From Hymenobacter sp. BT559 (lineage in GTDB: Bacteria > Bacteroidota > Bacteroidia > Cytophagales > Hymenobacteraceae), in contig NZ_JAGETY010000018.1 in assembly GCF_017571525.1 (NCBI RefSeq), positions 1-64,000 of the forward strand: a DNA stretch of 64,000 bases, given 5' to 3'. Within the stretch, counting starts at the first letter, position 1. The number at the start of each line of letters is the position of its first letter. The notes below the pieces were generated by a model that did no database searches, had not been told where the DNA came from, and worked only from the letters and a program-made list of their open reading frames with translations. Shown here piece by piece: positions 32,050 to 40,488 of this stretch. Both the position numbers and the translations under genes were made by a program.

Positions 32050-32855
32050 TAGTCGGCGTTCTCCTCGGCTACGCCGCCGCGGCTAGGCCCCTTGATAATG
32101 CCGCGTGAAGCCGAGCGCACAAACTGCGTCACTTCATCGCGCTCAGGCGAGGGTGGCAGCTCTACTTCAATGCGGCTCAACGACTCCGTCATGGGCAAGC
32201 CACTGAGGTACAGCATACGGTACATCTCATGAATGCCATTTACCTGCTCTTCCGTGAAGCCCCGGCGGCGTAGCCCCACCGAGTTGACGCCGGCGTAGGT
32301 GAGGGGCTCGCGGGCCGCTTTCACGAAGGGCGGCACATCTTTGCGCACCAGGGAGCCGCCCGCGATAAAGGCGTGCGCCCCAATGTTTGTGAACTGATGA
32401 ATGGCCGTGGTGCCGCCGATAATGGCCCAGTCGCCCACCTGCACGTGGCCCGCCATCTGGGTAGCGTTGGAAATTACGATGTGGTCGCCAAGCACGCAGT
32501 CGTGGGCAATATGCACGTAGGCTTGCAGCAGGCAGTGGCTGCCCACCACGGTGCGGCCGCGGTCCACGGTGCCGCGGTTCACGGTCACGCACTCGCGCAG
32601 CACGGTGTAGTCGCCGATGTGGGCCGTAGTGACCTCGCCGGCAAACTTCAAATCTTGCGGAATGCCCGACACCACCGCGCCCGGAAAAATCTGACAGTTG
32701 GCCCCAATGCGTGCCCCATCCATGATGGTCACGTTGGGCCCAATCCAAGTGTTTTCGCCAATCTCCACATCGCCGTAAATGGTAGTGAACGGTTCGACGG
32801 TAACTCCCGGGGCTAGCCGGGCGGCGGGGTGGATATGGGCGAGGGGGGAAAGCAT
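32049..32855 (-). CDS. lpxA: UDP-N-acetylglucosamine acyltransferase
   Basis: This is the first enzyme of lipid A synthesis; it moves a 3-hydroxyacyl chain from ACP to UDP-GlcNAc. The 268-aa protein opens with IHPAARLAPGVTVEPFTTI and has left-handed beta-helix hexapeptide repeats through about residue 190. The catalytic His lies in LLQAYVHIAHDCVLGDHI. The C-terminal helical domain contains NSVGLRRRGFTEEQV. It is third in the order lpxD, lpxC/fabZ, lpxA. Confidence 0.96.
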   Translation of the reverse strand: MLSPLAHIHPAARLAPGVTVEPFTTIYGDVEIGENTWIGPNVTIMDGARIGANCQIFPGAVVSGIPQDLKFAGEVTTAHIGDYTVLRECVTVNRGTVDRGRTVVGSHCLLQAYVHIAHDCVLGDHIVISNATQMAGHVQVGDWAIIGGTTAIHQFTNIGAHAFIAGGSLVRKDVPPFVKAAREPLTYAGVNSVGLRRRGFTEEQVNGIHEMYRMLYLSGLPMTESLSRIEVELPPSPERDEVTQFVRSASRGIIKGPSRGGVAEENAD

Positions 32856-32872
32856 GTAGTTCTTGAGCTGTT

Positions 32873-32941
32873 AGCTAATAGCTGCTAGCTGTTAGCTAGT
32901 CGTACTTTGAAAAAAGAGCTAACAGCTAGCAGCTATTAGCT
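32873..32941. repeat. Hairpin with perfect 25-base arms between lpxC/fabZ and lpxA
   Basis: Arms 32873-32897 and 32917-32941 are exact reverse complements, built from variations on AGCTGTTAGCT and AGCTATTAGCT. The 19-base loop is A-rich. It occupies most of the 97 bases between the two operon genes. Confidence 0.9.
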
Positions 32942-32952
32942 AAAAGCTTATT

Positions 32953-34350
32953 CTAGACGTTGTCCTTGCGGACGATGGCGGCACTCATTTCAGCGTCGCA
33001 CACCACTTTGCCATTCACAAAGGCTTGGCCTTTCATCTTGGCAATGCCGCGCTTGATGGGTGCCGTGAGCACGCAGTGAAATACCACAGTGTCGCCGGGC
33101 AGCACCTTCTTGCGGAAGCGCGCATTCTCAATACCCAGGAAGTACTGCCAATAGTTCTCGGGGTCGGGCACGGTATTCATCACCAGGATGCCGCCGGTCT
33201 GGGCCATGGCCTCAATCTGCAGCACGCCGGGCATCACGGGGTTGCCGGGGAAGTGACCCTGGAAAAAGGGCTCGTTCATGGTGATGTTTTTCACGGCCGT
33301 CACCATCTGGCTGTCGAGGTGAATCACCTTATCGAGCAGCAGGAAGGGGTAGCGGTGGGGCAGCACCTGCATAATGCGGTTGATGTCCATCACCGGCTCG
33401 CGGCTAGGGTCATACACCGGCACGGCGCTGGTGCGGTCTTCGAGCATCTTCTTTTTGATGCGCTTGGCAAAGGCCACGTTGGCGGCATGGCCGGGGCGGG
33501 CGGCCAGAATCTGGCCTTTCAGCGGGCGGCCTACCAGGGCGAGGTCGCCCACAATGTCGAGCAGCTTGTGGCGGGCGGGCTCGTTCTTGTGGCGCAGGTC
33601 CACGTTGTTGAGAATGCCCTCCTTCTTCACCGACACCTTGGGCTTGCCCAGCATGGCGGCCAGCTCGTCGAGCTCGTCTTCGCCCACGGCGCGGTCTACC
33701 ACCACAATGGCATTGGAGAGGTCGCCGCCCTTAATAAGGTTCGACTTGTACAAATATTCCAGCTCGTGCAGAAAGCAGAACGTGCGCGACGAGGCAATTT
33801 CGGCCTCAAACTGGTTGATGTCGGTGAGCGTGGCGTGCTGCGAGCCCAGCACCGGCGAGTTGTAGTCCACCATCACCGTGAGGCGGTAGTCGCTCAGGGG
33901 CAGGGCGGCCAGCTCCACGCCGCGCGCGTTGTCCACGTAGCGGATGGTATCGGGAATGACGTAGTAGTTGCGCAGCGCATTCTGCTCCTCAAAACCCACC
34001 GTGTGCAGGGCCTTGATGAACTCGTAAGACGAGCCATCCATGATGGGCGGCTCGGGGCCGCTGAGCTTAATGAGTACGTTATCGAGCTGCAAGCCCACCA
34101 GGGCGGCTAGCGTGTGCTCCACGGTATTCACGCGGGCGCCGTTTTGCTCGATGGTCGTGCCGCGCGAGAGGTCTACCACGTTGTCGACGTCGGCATCCAC
34201 GATGGGCTCGCCGGGCAAATCGACGCGCTGAAACTTGTAGCCGTGGCCCACCGGGGCAGGGCAGAAGGTCATGGTAGCCTCGGCGCCGGTATGCAGCCCA
34301 ATGCCCCGTACCGTCACGGGGGCCTTAACGGTGTGTTGTTTGTCGTTCAT
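32953..34350 (-). CDS. lpxC/fabZ: Bifunctional UDP-3-O-acyl-GlcNAc deacetylase / 3-hydroxyacyl-ACP dehydratase
   Basis: The 465-aa fusion joins LpxC (about residues 1-305) to FabZ (about 315-465). LpxC zinc ligands appear in VNTVEHTLAALVG and in RHKLLDIVGD, the His-x3-Asp pair. FabZ shows LPHRYPFLLLDKVI, GHFPGNPVMPGVLQIEAMAQ and a C-terminal hot-dog strand. LpxC commits UDP-acyl-GlcNAc to lipid A, and FabZ dehydrates hydroxyacyl-ACP drawn from the same precursor pool. The fusion is typical of Bacteroidetes. Confidence 0.97.
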   Translation of the reverse strand: MNDKQHTVKAPVTVRGIGLHTGAEATMTFCPAPVGHGYKFQRVDLPGEPIVDADVDNVVDLSRGTTIEQNGARVNTVEHTLAALVGLQLDNVLIKLSGPEPPIMDGSSYEFIKALHTVGFEEQNALRNYYVIPDTIRYVDNARGVELAALPLSDYRLTVMVDYNSPVLGSQHATLTDINQFEAEIASSRTFCFLHELEYLYKSNLIKGGDLSNAIVVVDRAVGEDELDELAAMLGKPKVSVKKEGILNNVDLRHKNEPARHKLLDIVGDLALVGRPLKGQILAARPGHAANVAFAKRIKKKMLEDRTSAVPVYDPSREPVMDINRIMQVLPHRYPFLLLDKVIHLDSQMVTAVKNITMNEPFFQGHFPGNPVMPGVLQIEAMAQTGGILVMNTVPDPENYWQYFLGIENARFRKKVLPGDTVVFHCVLTAPIKRGIAKMKGQAFVNGKVVCDAEMSAAIVRKDNV

Positions 34351-34354
34351 ATCA

Positions 34355-34460
34355 GTGGTTTTTAGTTTTTGGCCATTAGTTGCTAGCTTTTAGATACTTA
34401 ATCAGCTGTTTGCAGCCTATTTCAGAATACCAAAAACCGGAAACTAAAAACCAAAAACCA
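34355..34460. repeat. Imperfect hairpin between lpxD and lpxC/fabZ
   Basis: GTGGTTTTTAGTTTTTGG at the left is complementary to the Lys-codon-like, A-rich CCAAAAACC/ACTAAAAACC tracts ending at 34460. The arms are imperfect and partly tandem. No gene is present in this 124-base gap. Confidence 0.5.
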
Positions 34461-34474
34461 ACCCGGCTGCAAAG

Positions 34475-35515
34475 CTAAGGCTTATCGGGCGCTGGCGAGC
34501 TTTTTTCGAGGGCTGCCACGCGCTGCTCCAGCTCGGGCAGGCGCCGGAAAACCACCTGCGCCCGCTGGTTTTGCTTGAAATCGAAGGCCGTAGAGCCTTG
34601 CAGAAACAGGCCCTCCTGCTTGAAGCTCTTGCCCACGCCCGACTGCGCCGTAACGGTCGTTTTGTTGGGCATTGTAACGTGGCCCGACACGCCCACCTGG
34701 CCCGCCAGCACGCAGAAAGCGCCGATTTTGGCCGAGCCGGCTAGCCCCGTTTGGGCAGCGATAACGGTGTGCCGGCCCACTTCCACATTGTGGGCCAGCT
34801 GCACGAGGTTGTCGATTTTGGCACCCTGGCGCACCACGGTGCTGCCCATGGTGGCGCAGTCTACGGTGGCGTTGGCCCCGATGCTCACGTCATCTTCCAG
34901 CACCACGTTGCCGATTTGCGGAATGGCCTTGTAGGAGCCATCGGGCTGCGGCGCAAAGCCGAAGCCATCGGTGCCCACCACCGCGCCGGCCTTGACAACG
35001 CAGCGCTGGCCGATGATGGTATCAGCGTAAATCTTGGCCCCGGCGTGGATGATGCTGTTATCGCCAATGCGCACCCGGTCGCCGATGAAGGCATGCGGAA
35101 AAATGAGCACGTTTTCGCCAATCACGCAGCCCTCGCCCACGTACGAAAACGCCCCGCGGTAGTGCCCCGCGCCAATCGTGGAGCCCTCGCCCAGGTAGCT
35201 GGGCTGCTCCACGCCGCGCTTGCCTACGCGCGTGGCTTGGGCATAAAACTCCAGCAGCTTGGAGAAGGCCGAGTAGGGGTCGGCCACTCGAATGAGGCTA
35301 GCCGCTACCGCTTGGCGCAAGGGCTGCTCGGGGCTGACAATCACGGCCGTAGCGCGGGTGGTGTACAGAAACGGCTCGTACTTGGCATTGGCCAAAAAGG
35401 CGAGGGCGCCGGGCCCGGCCTCCTCGATTTTGGCTAGGCTCGAAACGGTGGCTTCGGCATCGCCTTCCACGGCGCCGCCCACCACTTGGGCAATCTGACC
35501 AACGGTAAATTTCAT
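34475..35515 (-). CDS. lpxD: UDP-3-O-acylglucosamine N-acyltransferase
   Basis: The third acyl-transfer step of lipid A synthesis adds the N-linked hydroxyacyl chain. The 346-aa protein has an N-terminal uridine-binding domain (MKFTVGQIAQVVGGAVEGD), then hexapeptide repeats (about 110-300). The catalytic His is in QLAHNVEVGRHTVIAAQTG. The Met at 35515 gives the conserved start, and a -7 element ends only seven bases upstream. Confidence 0.96.
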   Translation of the reverse strand: MKFTVGQIAQVVGGAVEGDAEATVSSLAKIEEAGPGALAFLANAKYEPFLYTTRATAVIVSPEQPLRQAVAASLIRVADPYSAFSKLLEFYAQATRVGKRGVEQPSYLGEGSTIGAGHYRGAFSYVGEGCVIGENVLIFPHAFIGDRVRIGDNSIIHAGAKIYADTIIGQRCVVKAGAVVGTDGFGFAPQPDGSYKAIPQIGNVVLEDDVSIGANATVDCATMGSTVVRQGAKIDNLVQLAHNVEVGRHTVIAAQTGLAGSAKIGAFCVLAGQVGVSGHVTMPNKTTVTAQSGVGKSFKQEGLFLQGSTAFDFKQNQRAQVVFRRLPELEQRVAALEKSSPAPDKP

Positions 35516-35522
35516 AGGCCGG

Positions 35523-35530
35523 CAAAAGTA
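35523..35530 (-). promoter_or_regulatory. -7 element TACTTTTG directly before lpxD
   Basis: On the minus strand TACTTTTGCC fits TAnnTTTG and is separated from the lpxD ATG by seven bases. The transcript would then have almost no leader. Confidence 0.5.
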
Positions 35531-35543
35531 CGGGCCGGGCGCT

Positions 35544-35906
35544 TTACCGCAGGTCGGCCAGGGGCTGGCCAAAGTAGGCGGCCAGCCGCGCGTGCAGCAG
35601 CGCTACCAGCGCCGGGTCCTCGAAGCGGTAGTCGTCGGGAATACGCAGGTTTACCACTGGCTTACCGCGCAGCTCGGCCCCAAACTTGGCGCACAGGCGG
35701 TCGGCGTGCCTTTTCTCCATCACAAAAATGACGTCGGCCCAGCCCAGATGGCCGGCCGCTACCCGCACCCTGGCGCCCGGCTCGGTGCCCGCCGAGCGGG
35801 CTAGTAGGCTAGGGTGGCCCGCAAACAAGCCCTCGGCCGTGAGGCTGCGCCAGCGGTTCTGGCTGCAAATGAACAGAAGCTGACGGGGCGCGGGATTTTC
35901 GGGCAA
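35544..35906 (-). CDS. Low-molecular-weight protein-tyrosine-phosphatase-like protein
   Basis: The 120-aa protein has the P-loop Cys-x5-Arg as ICSQNRWRSLTAEG, with Cys14 and Arg20. That is the form seen in the COG4551 predicted phosphatases (CSQNRxRS) rather than classic LMW-PTP (CxGNxCRS). WADVIFVMEKRHADRL and RIPDDYRFEDPALV follow, the latter with the candidate general acid Asp. The physiological substrate is unknown. It lies between GH43 and lpxD on one strand with short gaps. Confidence 0.85.
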   Translation of the reverse strand: MPENPAPRQLLFICSQNRWRSLTAEGLFAGHPSLLARSAGTEPGARVRVAAGHLGWADVIFVMEKRHADRLCAKFGAELRGKPVVNLRIPDDYRFEDPALVALLHARLAAYFGQPLADLR

Positions 35907-35939
35907 AGGGATGGCGCTGGCTAGGGCAGAAAAGGTGGG

Positions 35940-36959
35940 CTAGCGGCGGGCCGCCGCTTTGAGCGGCTGGGCGCTCACGCCCTGGGTCGTGATTTTGACC
36001 GGCAAAATATGGCCTTGCTTGTCAAAGTGCAGCTCCTCAATGCACACCTGGCGGTGGTTGCCATCTTTGTCGCCGAGCGGGTGGCGGTGGTATACGATGT
36101 ACCAGCGGTCGGTGCCGGGCACGTTGATGACGGAATTGTGGCCAGCGCCGGTGCCCACGGTGGGGTCTTGCTGCAATATTTTGCCCTCTCGCTTGAAGGG
36201 CCCCATTGGCGAGCTGCCCACGGCGTAGGCCACCGAATAGTCGGGGCCGGTCCAGCCACCCTCGCTCCACATGAAGTAGTACTTGCCCTGGCGCCGGAAC
36301 ATGAGCGGGCCTTCGACATACTTCTCGGGCGTTATCGACTTGAACGTGGTGCCATCGGCGAAGGGCCGGAAGCCCGTAAAATCATCCTTGAGCCGGGCAA
36401 TGTTGCAGTGCTGCCAGCCGCCGTAGATGAGGTAGTACTGGCCGTCAGTGTCCTTGAACACGAACTGGTCGATGGGCTGGGCGCCGTTTTCGATGGTGCC
36501 TACCAGCGGGTGCCCTAGCAAGTCCTTAAACGGCCCGGCGGGGCTAGTGGCCACGGCCACCCCGATGCCGCCCGGCGGCTCATTGGCCTTTTCGGGGTGG
36601 TAGTCGTTGGCCCCGAAAAAGAGGTAGTATTTCTCGCCCTTGGCCACGATAGCGGGCGCCCACAGCGCCCGGTGCGCCCACTTCACGGCCGCCGTGTCGA
36701 GGACGTGCGGGTGCTTAGTCCAGTGCACGAGGTCGGGCGAGGAGAAGGCGTCGAGAAACACCTGCTGCTCGTAGGGGGCCGAGTAGGTGGGGTAAATCCA
36801 GTACTGCGAGCCGAAGATGGCCGCCTCCGGGTCGGCGTACCAGCCCGGGAAGATGGGGTTGCCGTCGCGGGTAGCTGCCGCGGGCGCCGGCCGCTGGGCC
36901 AGGGCCGCCTGGCAGACCAACGTGCCGGCCAGGGCAAGCAAGGTGTTTTTCAAAAGCAT
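35940..36959 (-). CDS. GH43 glycoside hydrolase (arabinan/arabinosidase-like), secreted
   Basis: The 339-aa five-bladed propeller enzyme probably releases arabinose or xylose from plant polysaccharide. A signal peptide (MLLKNTLLALAGTLVCQAALA) sets the start at 36959. Catalytic residues by family position are Asp43 in GWYADPEAAI (base), Asp164 in QPIDQFVFKD (pKa modulator) and Glu216 in KYVEGPLMF (acid). GTGAGHNSVINVPGTDRWYI supplies the conserved His. It is 16 bases downstream of the sugar transporter gene, so import and hydrolysis are likely coexpressed. Confidence 0.92.
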   Translation of the reverse strand: MLLKNTLLALAGTLVCQAALAQRPAPAAATRDGNPIFPGWYADPEAAIFGSQYWIYPTYSAPYEQQVFLDAFSSPDLVHWTKHPHVLDTAAVKWAHRALWAPAIVAKGEKYYLFFGANDYHPEKANEPPGGIGVAVATSPAGPFKDLLGHPLVGTIENGAQPIDQFVFKDTDGQYYLIYGGWQHCNIARLKDDFTGFRPFADGTTFKSITPEKYVEGPLMFRRQGKYYFMWSEGGWTGPDYSVAYAVGSSPMGPFKREGKILQQDPTVGTGAGHNSVINVPGTDRWYIVYHRHPLGDKDGNHRQVCIEELHFDKQGHILPVKITTQGVSAQPLKAAARR

Positions 36960-36975
36960 AAGCAAAAAGCTAAGC

Positions 36976-38289
36976 TTAGGTAAAGGCAATAGGCGGCGTA
37001 GTAAGAGCCGCGGCGGGCCGGCGGCTGCCACGCAGGCCATACCACACAATGTAGGCGTAGCAGAGCATCGGCAGCACTAGCGCCGTGCGTAGCCCGCTGT
37101 GGTCGGCTACCACCCCAAATAGCAGTGGCACCAGCGCGCCTCCCACTACAGCAGTGCATAGCAGGCCCGAGCCTTCCTCGGTGTGGCGGCCTAACCCAGC
37201 TAGGGCCAGTGGGAAAATAACGGGCCACATAATCGAGTTCATCAAGCCCACGGCCAGCAGTGTCCACATGGCGATGGAACCCGTAGTGTTAATCGAAATA
37301 AGCACCAGCGCTACGGCGCAAATGGCGTTGAAGGCTAGAAGCTTGGCTGGCGAAAATTTATTTAGCAGATAAGCGCCGCCGAAGCGGCCAACCATAGCGG
37401 CGCCCCAGTACAGCGCTACCCGGTCGCCGGCCGACTTGGGGTCGAGGCCCATTACGTCGGGCAGGGCGAGGTAGCTTACCAGGTGCGAGCCAATGGATAC
37501 CTCAGCCCCAACGTAGGCGAAGATGCCCACCACCCCAAATACCAGGTTGCGATAGTGCCAGGCGCGGGTCGAGTCGGCATCAACGGCGCTGCCAGCGGCC
37601 TCGGTGGGCGGCACAATCTGGGGCAGATTTACGCGGCTCAGCAGCAGGCTGATGAGCAGTAGTGCGGTACCGATAATGAGGTAGGGCATTTGCACTGCCG
37701 TCACGTCGATGCTGGCGGCGCTGGCCGCTGTGTTAAGTTTAGGGAGCCGGCTCAAAATGAGCGCACTACCTAGCAGCGGAGCCAGAAAAGTGCCCAGCGA
37801 GTTAAATGCTTGCGTGAGCGTGAGACGCGCCGAGGCCGACCGCGCCGGCCCCAGGATAGATACGTAGGGATTGGCCGCCACCTGCAAAATGGTAATGCCC
37901 GAGGCTAGCACAAATAGCGCCCCCAGAAAGAGCCCGTACACCCGTTGCGCGGCAGCTGGATAGAACAGAAAAGCTCCCACCGCGGCTACGGCGAAGCCCA
38001 GCAGCATGCCGCGCTTGTACCCCACCCGCGCCACCAGCTTGCCAGCCGGAATGCTCATCAGGAAATAGGCCCCGAAGAAGCACAGATTAATGAAGTTGGC
38101 CTGCGCGAAGGAGAGCTGAAAAATCGCCTTCAAGTAGGGAATCAGGATGTCGTTGAGACAAGTGATGAAGCCCCACAAAAAGAAGAGCGTGGTCACGGCG
38201 CTCAGGGCCGAAGTGTAGCGCGGGGCCGGGCCGGCCGATAAAGCCGGGCCGCTAGCCGCGGCTGGCGAAGAGATAATAGGAGCAGCCAT
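36976..38289 (-). CDS. FucP-like sugar:H+ symporter (MFS)
   Basis: The 437-aa protein has twelve membrane segments and the FucP/GluP-type features TTLFFLWGFITCLNDILIPYLK, FINLCFFGAYFLMSIPAGKL and GYKRGM. It should import a hexose or deoxyhexose such as fucose, galactose or glucose by proton symport across the inner membrane. The Met at 38289 is preferred because 22 extra upstream residues are not membrane-like and fall in the intergenic region. It is divergent from the esterase gene. Confidence 0.92.
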   Translation of the reverse strand: MAAPIISSPAAASGPALSAGPAPRYTSALSAVTTLFFLWGFITCLNDILIPYLKAIFQLSFAQANFINLCFFGAYFLMSIPAGKLVARVGYKRGMLLGFAVAAVGAFLFYPAAAQRVYGLFLGALFVLASGITILQVAANPYVSILGPARSASARLTLTQAFNSLGTFLAPLLGSALILSRLPKLNTAASAASIDVTAVQMPYLIIGTALLLISLLLSRVNLPQIVPPTEAAGSAVDADSTRAWHYRNLVFGVVGIFAYVGAEVSIGSHLVSYLALPDVMGLDPKSAGDRVALYWGAAMVGRFGGAYLLNKFSPAKLLAFNAICAVALVLISINTTGSIAMWTLLAVGLMNSIMWPVIFPLALAGLGRHTEEGSGLLCTAVVGGALVPLLFGVVADHSGLRTALVLPMLCYAYIVWYGLRGSRRPAAALTTPPIAFT

Positions 38290-38365
38290 TGCGGGCGGGA
38301 AAAGGGACGAAATGAGCCCCGAAGATATTGACTGTCGCGGTAGGCACCGCGCCAAGTGATTGAAA

Positions 38366-38375
38366 AAAACGTTTT
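38366..38375. promoter_or_regulatory. AAAACGTTTT palindrome between transporter and esterase genes
   Basis: A 10-base palindrome with an A-rich left flank and AGCGG on the right lies midway in the 174-base divergent region. Its CG-centred form resembles LacI-family operators, but there is only one site and no regulator gene nearby. Confidence 0.25.
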
Positions 38376-38463
38376 AGCGGTAATATTCGCCGAAAATAAG
38401 TAACTGCTTACTTTCGCCCGTCGGTCCGACCTTCGCGGCTCCTGTTCCTTTCCCACCCTCCCC

Positions 38464-40458
38464 ATGCGTCAGCTTAACTTATTCCTTACCGCTGGCTTGC
38501 TGCTGGCCGCCCCGCTTGCTTATGCCACTGTGCGGCTGCCCGCGCTGGTGGGCTCGCACATGGTGCTGCAGCGTGGGCGGCCGGTGCCGGTGTGGGGCTG
38601 GGCCGCGCCGGGCGAAAAAGTCAGCATCGCGTTTCGGGGTAAAGCCTACGCCGCCGGCCTGCCCGATGCCAGCGGGCGCTGGCAGGCCACGCTGCCCGCC
38701 ATGCCGGCCGGCGGGCCCTATGCACTCACTATCAAAGGCCAGAATACCATCGAGCTGACCGATGTACTGATGGGCGACGTGTGGCTGGCCTCGGGCCAGT
38801 CGAATATGCAGATGCCCGTGCAGGACCGCTCCGGCGGCTACCAGCCAGTGCAGAATGCCGACCAGGAAATCGCGGCCGCCAACTGGCCCAACATCCATTT
38901 CTTCACCGCCCAGCAAACTGTGGCCTACCGCCCGCAGGCCGAGGTGGCGGGCAGCGGCTGGCTGGTGTGCAGCCCGGCCACAGTAGCGCAGCTTTCGGCA
39001 GTAGCCTATTTCTTCGGCCGCGATTTGTATAAAAAATACCAGGTGCCGGTGGGCTTGCTCGTGAGCAGCTGGGGCGGCACGCCCGCCGAAGCCTGGGTGA
39101 GCGCCGAGGGGCTAGCCGCCTTCCCCGAGTTTGGGCCGCGCGTGGCCGACTTTGCCAGCAGGACTACCAGCCTGACCGACGACCAACAGGCCTACGAAAC
39201 CCGGCAGCGTGAGCTGATGCGCAACATCCGGCAGTACGACAAAGGCTACCTGCCCAGTGGCCAAACCTGGGCAGCGCCTGCTTTCGATGCCCACGCCTGG
39301 CCCACCATGCCGGTGCCTGGTATCTGGGAAAGCGCGCCGGGGCTAGCCACTTACGACGGTGTGGTGTGGTTTCGGAAAGAGATTGACTTGCCCGCCAGCA
39401 TGGCCGGGCAGCCGCTCACGCTGGCCCTGGGCAAGATTGACGACGCCGACAGCACGTATGTGAACGGCGTGCGCGTGGGCGCCACCAACGGCTATCAGCT
39501 GGCGCGCAGCTACCCCGTGCCGGCTGGGCTGCTGCGGCCGGGCCGCAACGTCATTGCGGTGCGCGTAGTGGACACCGGCGGCGGGGGCGGCATCACGGGT
39601 GAGCCGGGCGAGGTGGCGCTGCGCGGGGCTAGCCAGACGCTGCCGCTGGCCGGGGCCTGGCAATACCAGGTGGGGCTAGCCCCCCAGGACCAGCCCGCGC
39701 CGCCCGTACCCGGCGGGGCCGAGCACGCGCCCACCACGCTCTACAACGGCATGATAGCGCCGCTGCAACCGTATGCGCTAAAGGGAGTTATCTGGTATCA
39801 GGGTGAGAGTAATGCCGACCGCGCGGCGCAGTACCGCACGTTGTTTCCGGCGCTCATTGCCGACTGGCGCCGGCACCGGCAGCAGCCTGATTTACCTTTC
39901 CTATGGGTGCAGCTGGCCAGTTACATGGCCGCCCTGCCTCAGCCCGCGGAGTCGGCCTGGGCCGAGCTGCGCGAGGCGCAGGCCCTGGCGCTGCAAGTGC
40001 CGCACACGGGGCTAGCCACTGCCATCGACATTGGCGAGGCCAATGACATTCACCCGCACAACAAGCAGGAGGTAGGCCGCCGCCTAGCGCTGGCCGCCGA
40101 ACACGCGGCCTACGGCGATAATAACGTACTGTACAGCGGGCCACAGTATGCCAGTATGGCCCCGGCAGGCGCGGCCGTGCGGCTGAAGTTCAGCCACGTG
40201 GGCGCGGGGCTAGCTGTGAAAAATGGGGCCGCGTTGCAAGGCTTTGCCGTGGCGGGGGCCGACCATAAATTTCACTGGGCCACGGCTAGGGTGGTGGGCA
40301 ACGAGGTGGAGGTACAGAGCCCCGCCGTGCCCCAGCCGGTGGCCGTGCGCTACGATTGGGCCGACAACCCCAACGGCAACCTCACCAATAAAGAGAGCTT
40401 GCCCGCCTTGCCCTTCCGCACCGATACCTGGCCGCTGACCACGGCCGGCCGCAATTAG
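38464..40458 (+). CDS. Sialate O-acetylesterase-type carbohydrate esterase
   Basis: The 664-aa exported protein (signal peptide MRQLNLFLTAGLLLAAPLAYA) has an Ig-like N-terminal part. An SGNH esterase domain begins at DVWLASGQSNMQMPV, with nucleophile Ser113. It is interrupted at about residues 280-400 by a jelly-roll, beta-galactosidase-like insert (GVVWFRKEIDLPASM, YVNGVRVGATNGYQL). The domain then resumes with GVIWYQGESNADRAAQYR and ends its catalytic part near EANDIHPHNKQEVG, which supplies Asp and His. The family name covers sialic acid and plant-glycan deacetylases (CE20-like); a plant O-acetyl substrate fits this locus better. Confidence 0.9.
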   Translation: MRQLNLFLTAGLLLAAPLAYATVRLPALVGSHMVLQRGRPVPVWGWAAPGEKVSIAFRGKAYAAGLPDASGRWQATLPAMPAGGPYALTIKGQNTIELTDVLMGDVWLASGQSNMQMPVQDRSGGYQPVQNADQEIAAANWPNIHFFTAQQTVAYRPQAEVAGSGWLVCSPATVAQLSAVAYFFGRDLYKKYQVPVGLLVSSWGGTPAEAWVSAEGLAAFPEFGPRVADFASRTTSLTDDQQAYETRQRELMRNIRQYDKGYLPSGQTWAAPAFDAHAWPTMPVPGIWESAPGLATYDGVVWFRKEIDLPASMAGQPLTLALGKIDDADSTYVNGVRVGATNGYQLARSYPVPAGLLRPGRNVIAVRVVDTGGGGGITGEPGEVALRGASQTLPLAGAWQYQVGLAPQDQPAPPVPGGAEHAPTTLYNGMIAPLQPYALKGVIWYQGESNADRAAQYRTLFPALIADWRRHRQQPDLPFLWVQLASYMAALPQPAESAWAELREAQALALQVPHTGLATAIDIGEANDIHPHNKQEVGRRLALAAEHAAYGDNNVLYSGPQYASMAPAGAAVRLKFSHVGAGLAVKNGAALQGFAVAGADHKFHWATARVVGNEVEVQSPAVPQPVAVRYDWADNPNGNLTNKESLPALPFRTDTWPLTTAGRN

Positions 40459-40488
40459 CTTTTTTCACCGAACTGTTTTTTCTTCTTC

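Noticed and set aside
33025..34110. Long open frame (361 codons) on the plus strand opposite lpxC/fabZ
   Set aside because: It is the antisense of a certain gene, and its translation is rich in His, Val, Gly and Leu, as expected from the reverse complement of GC-rich coding sequence.
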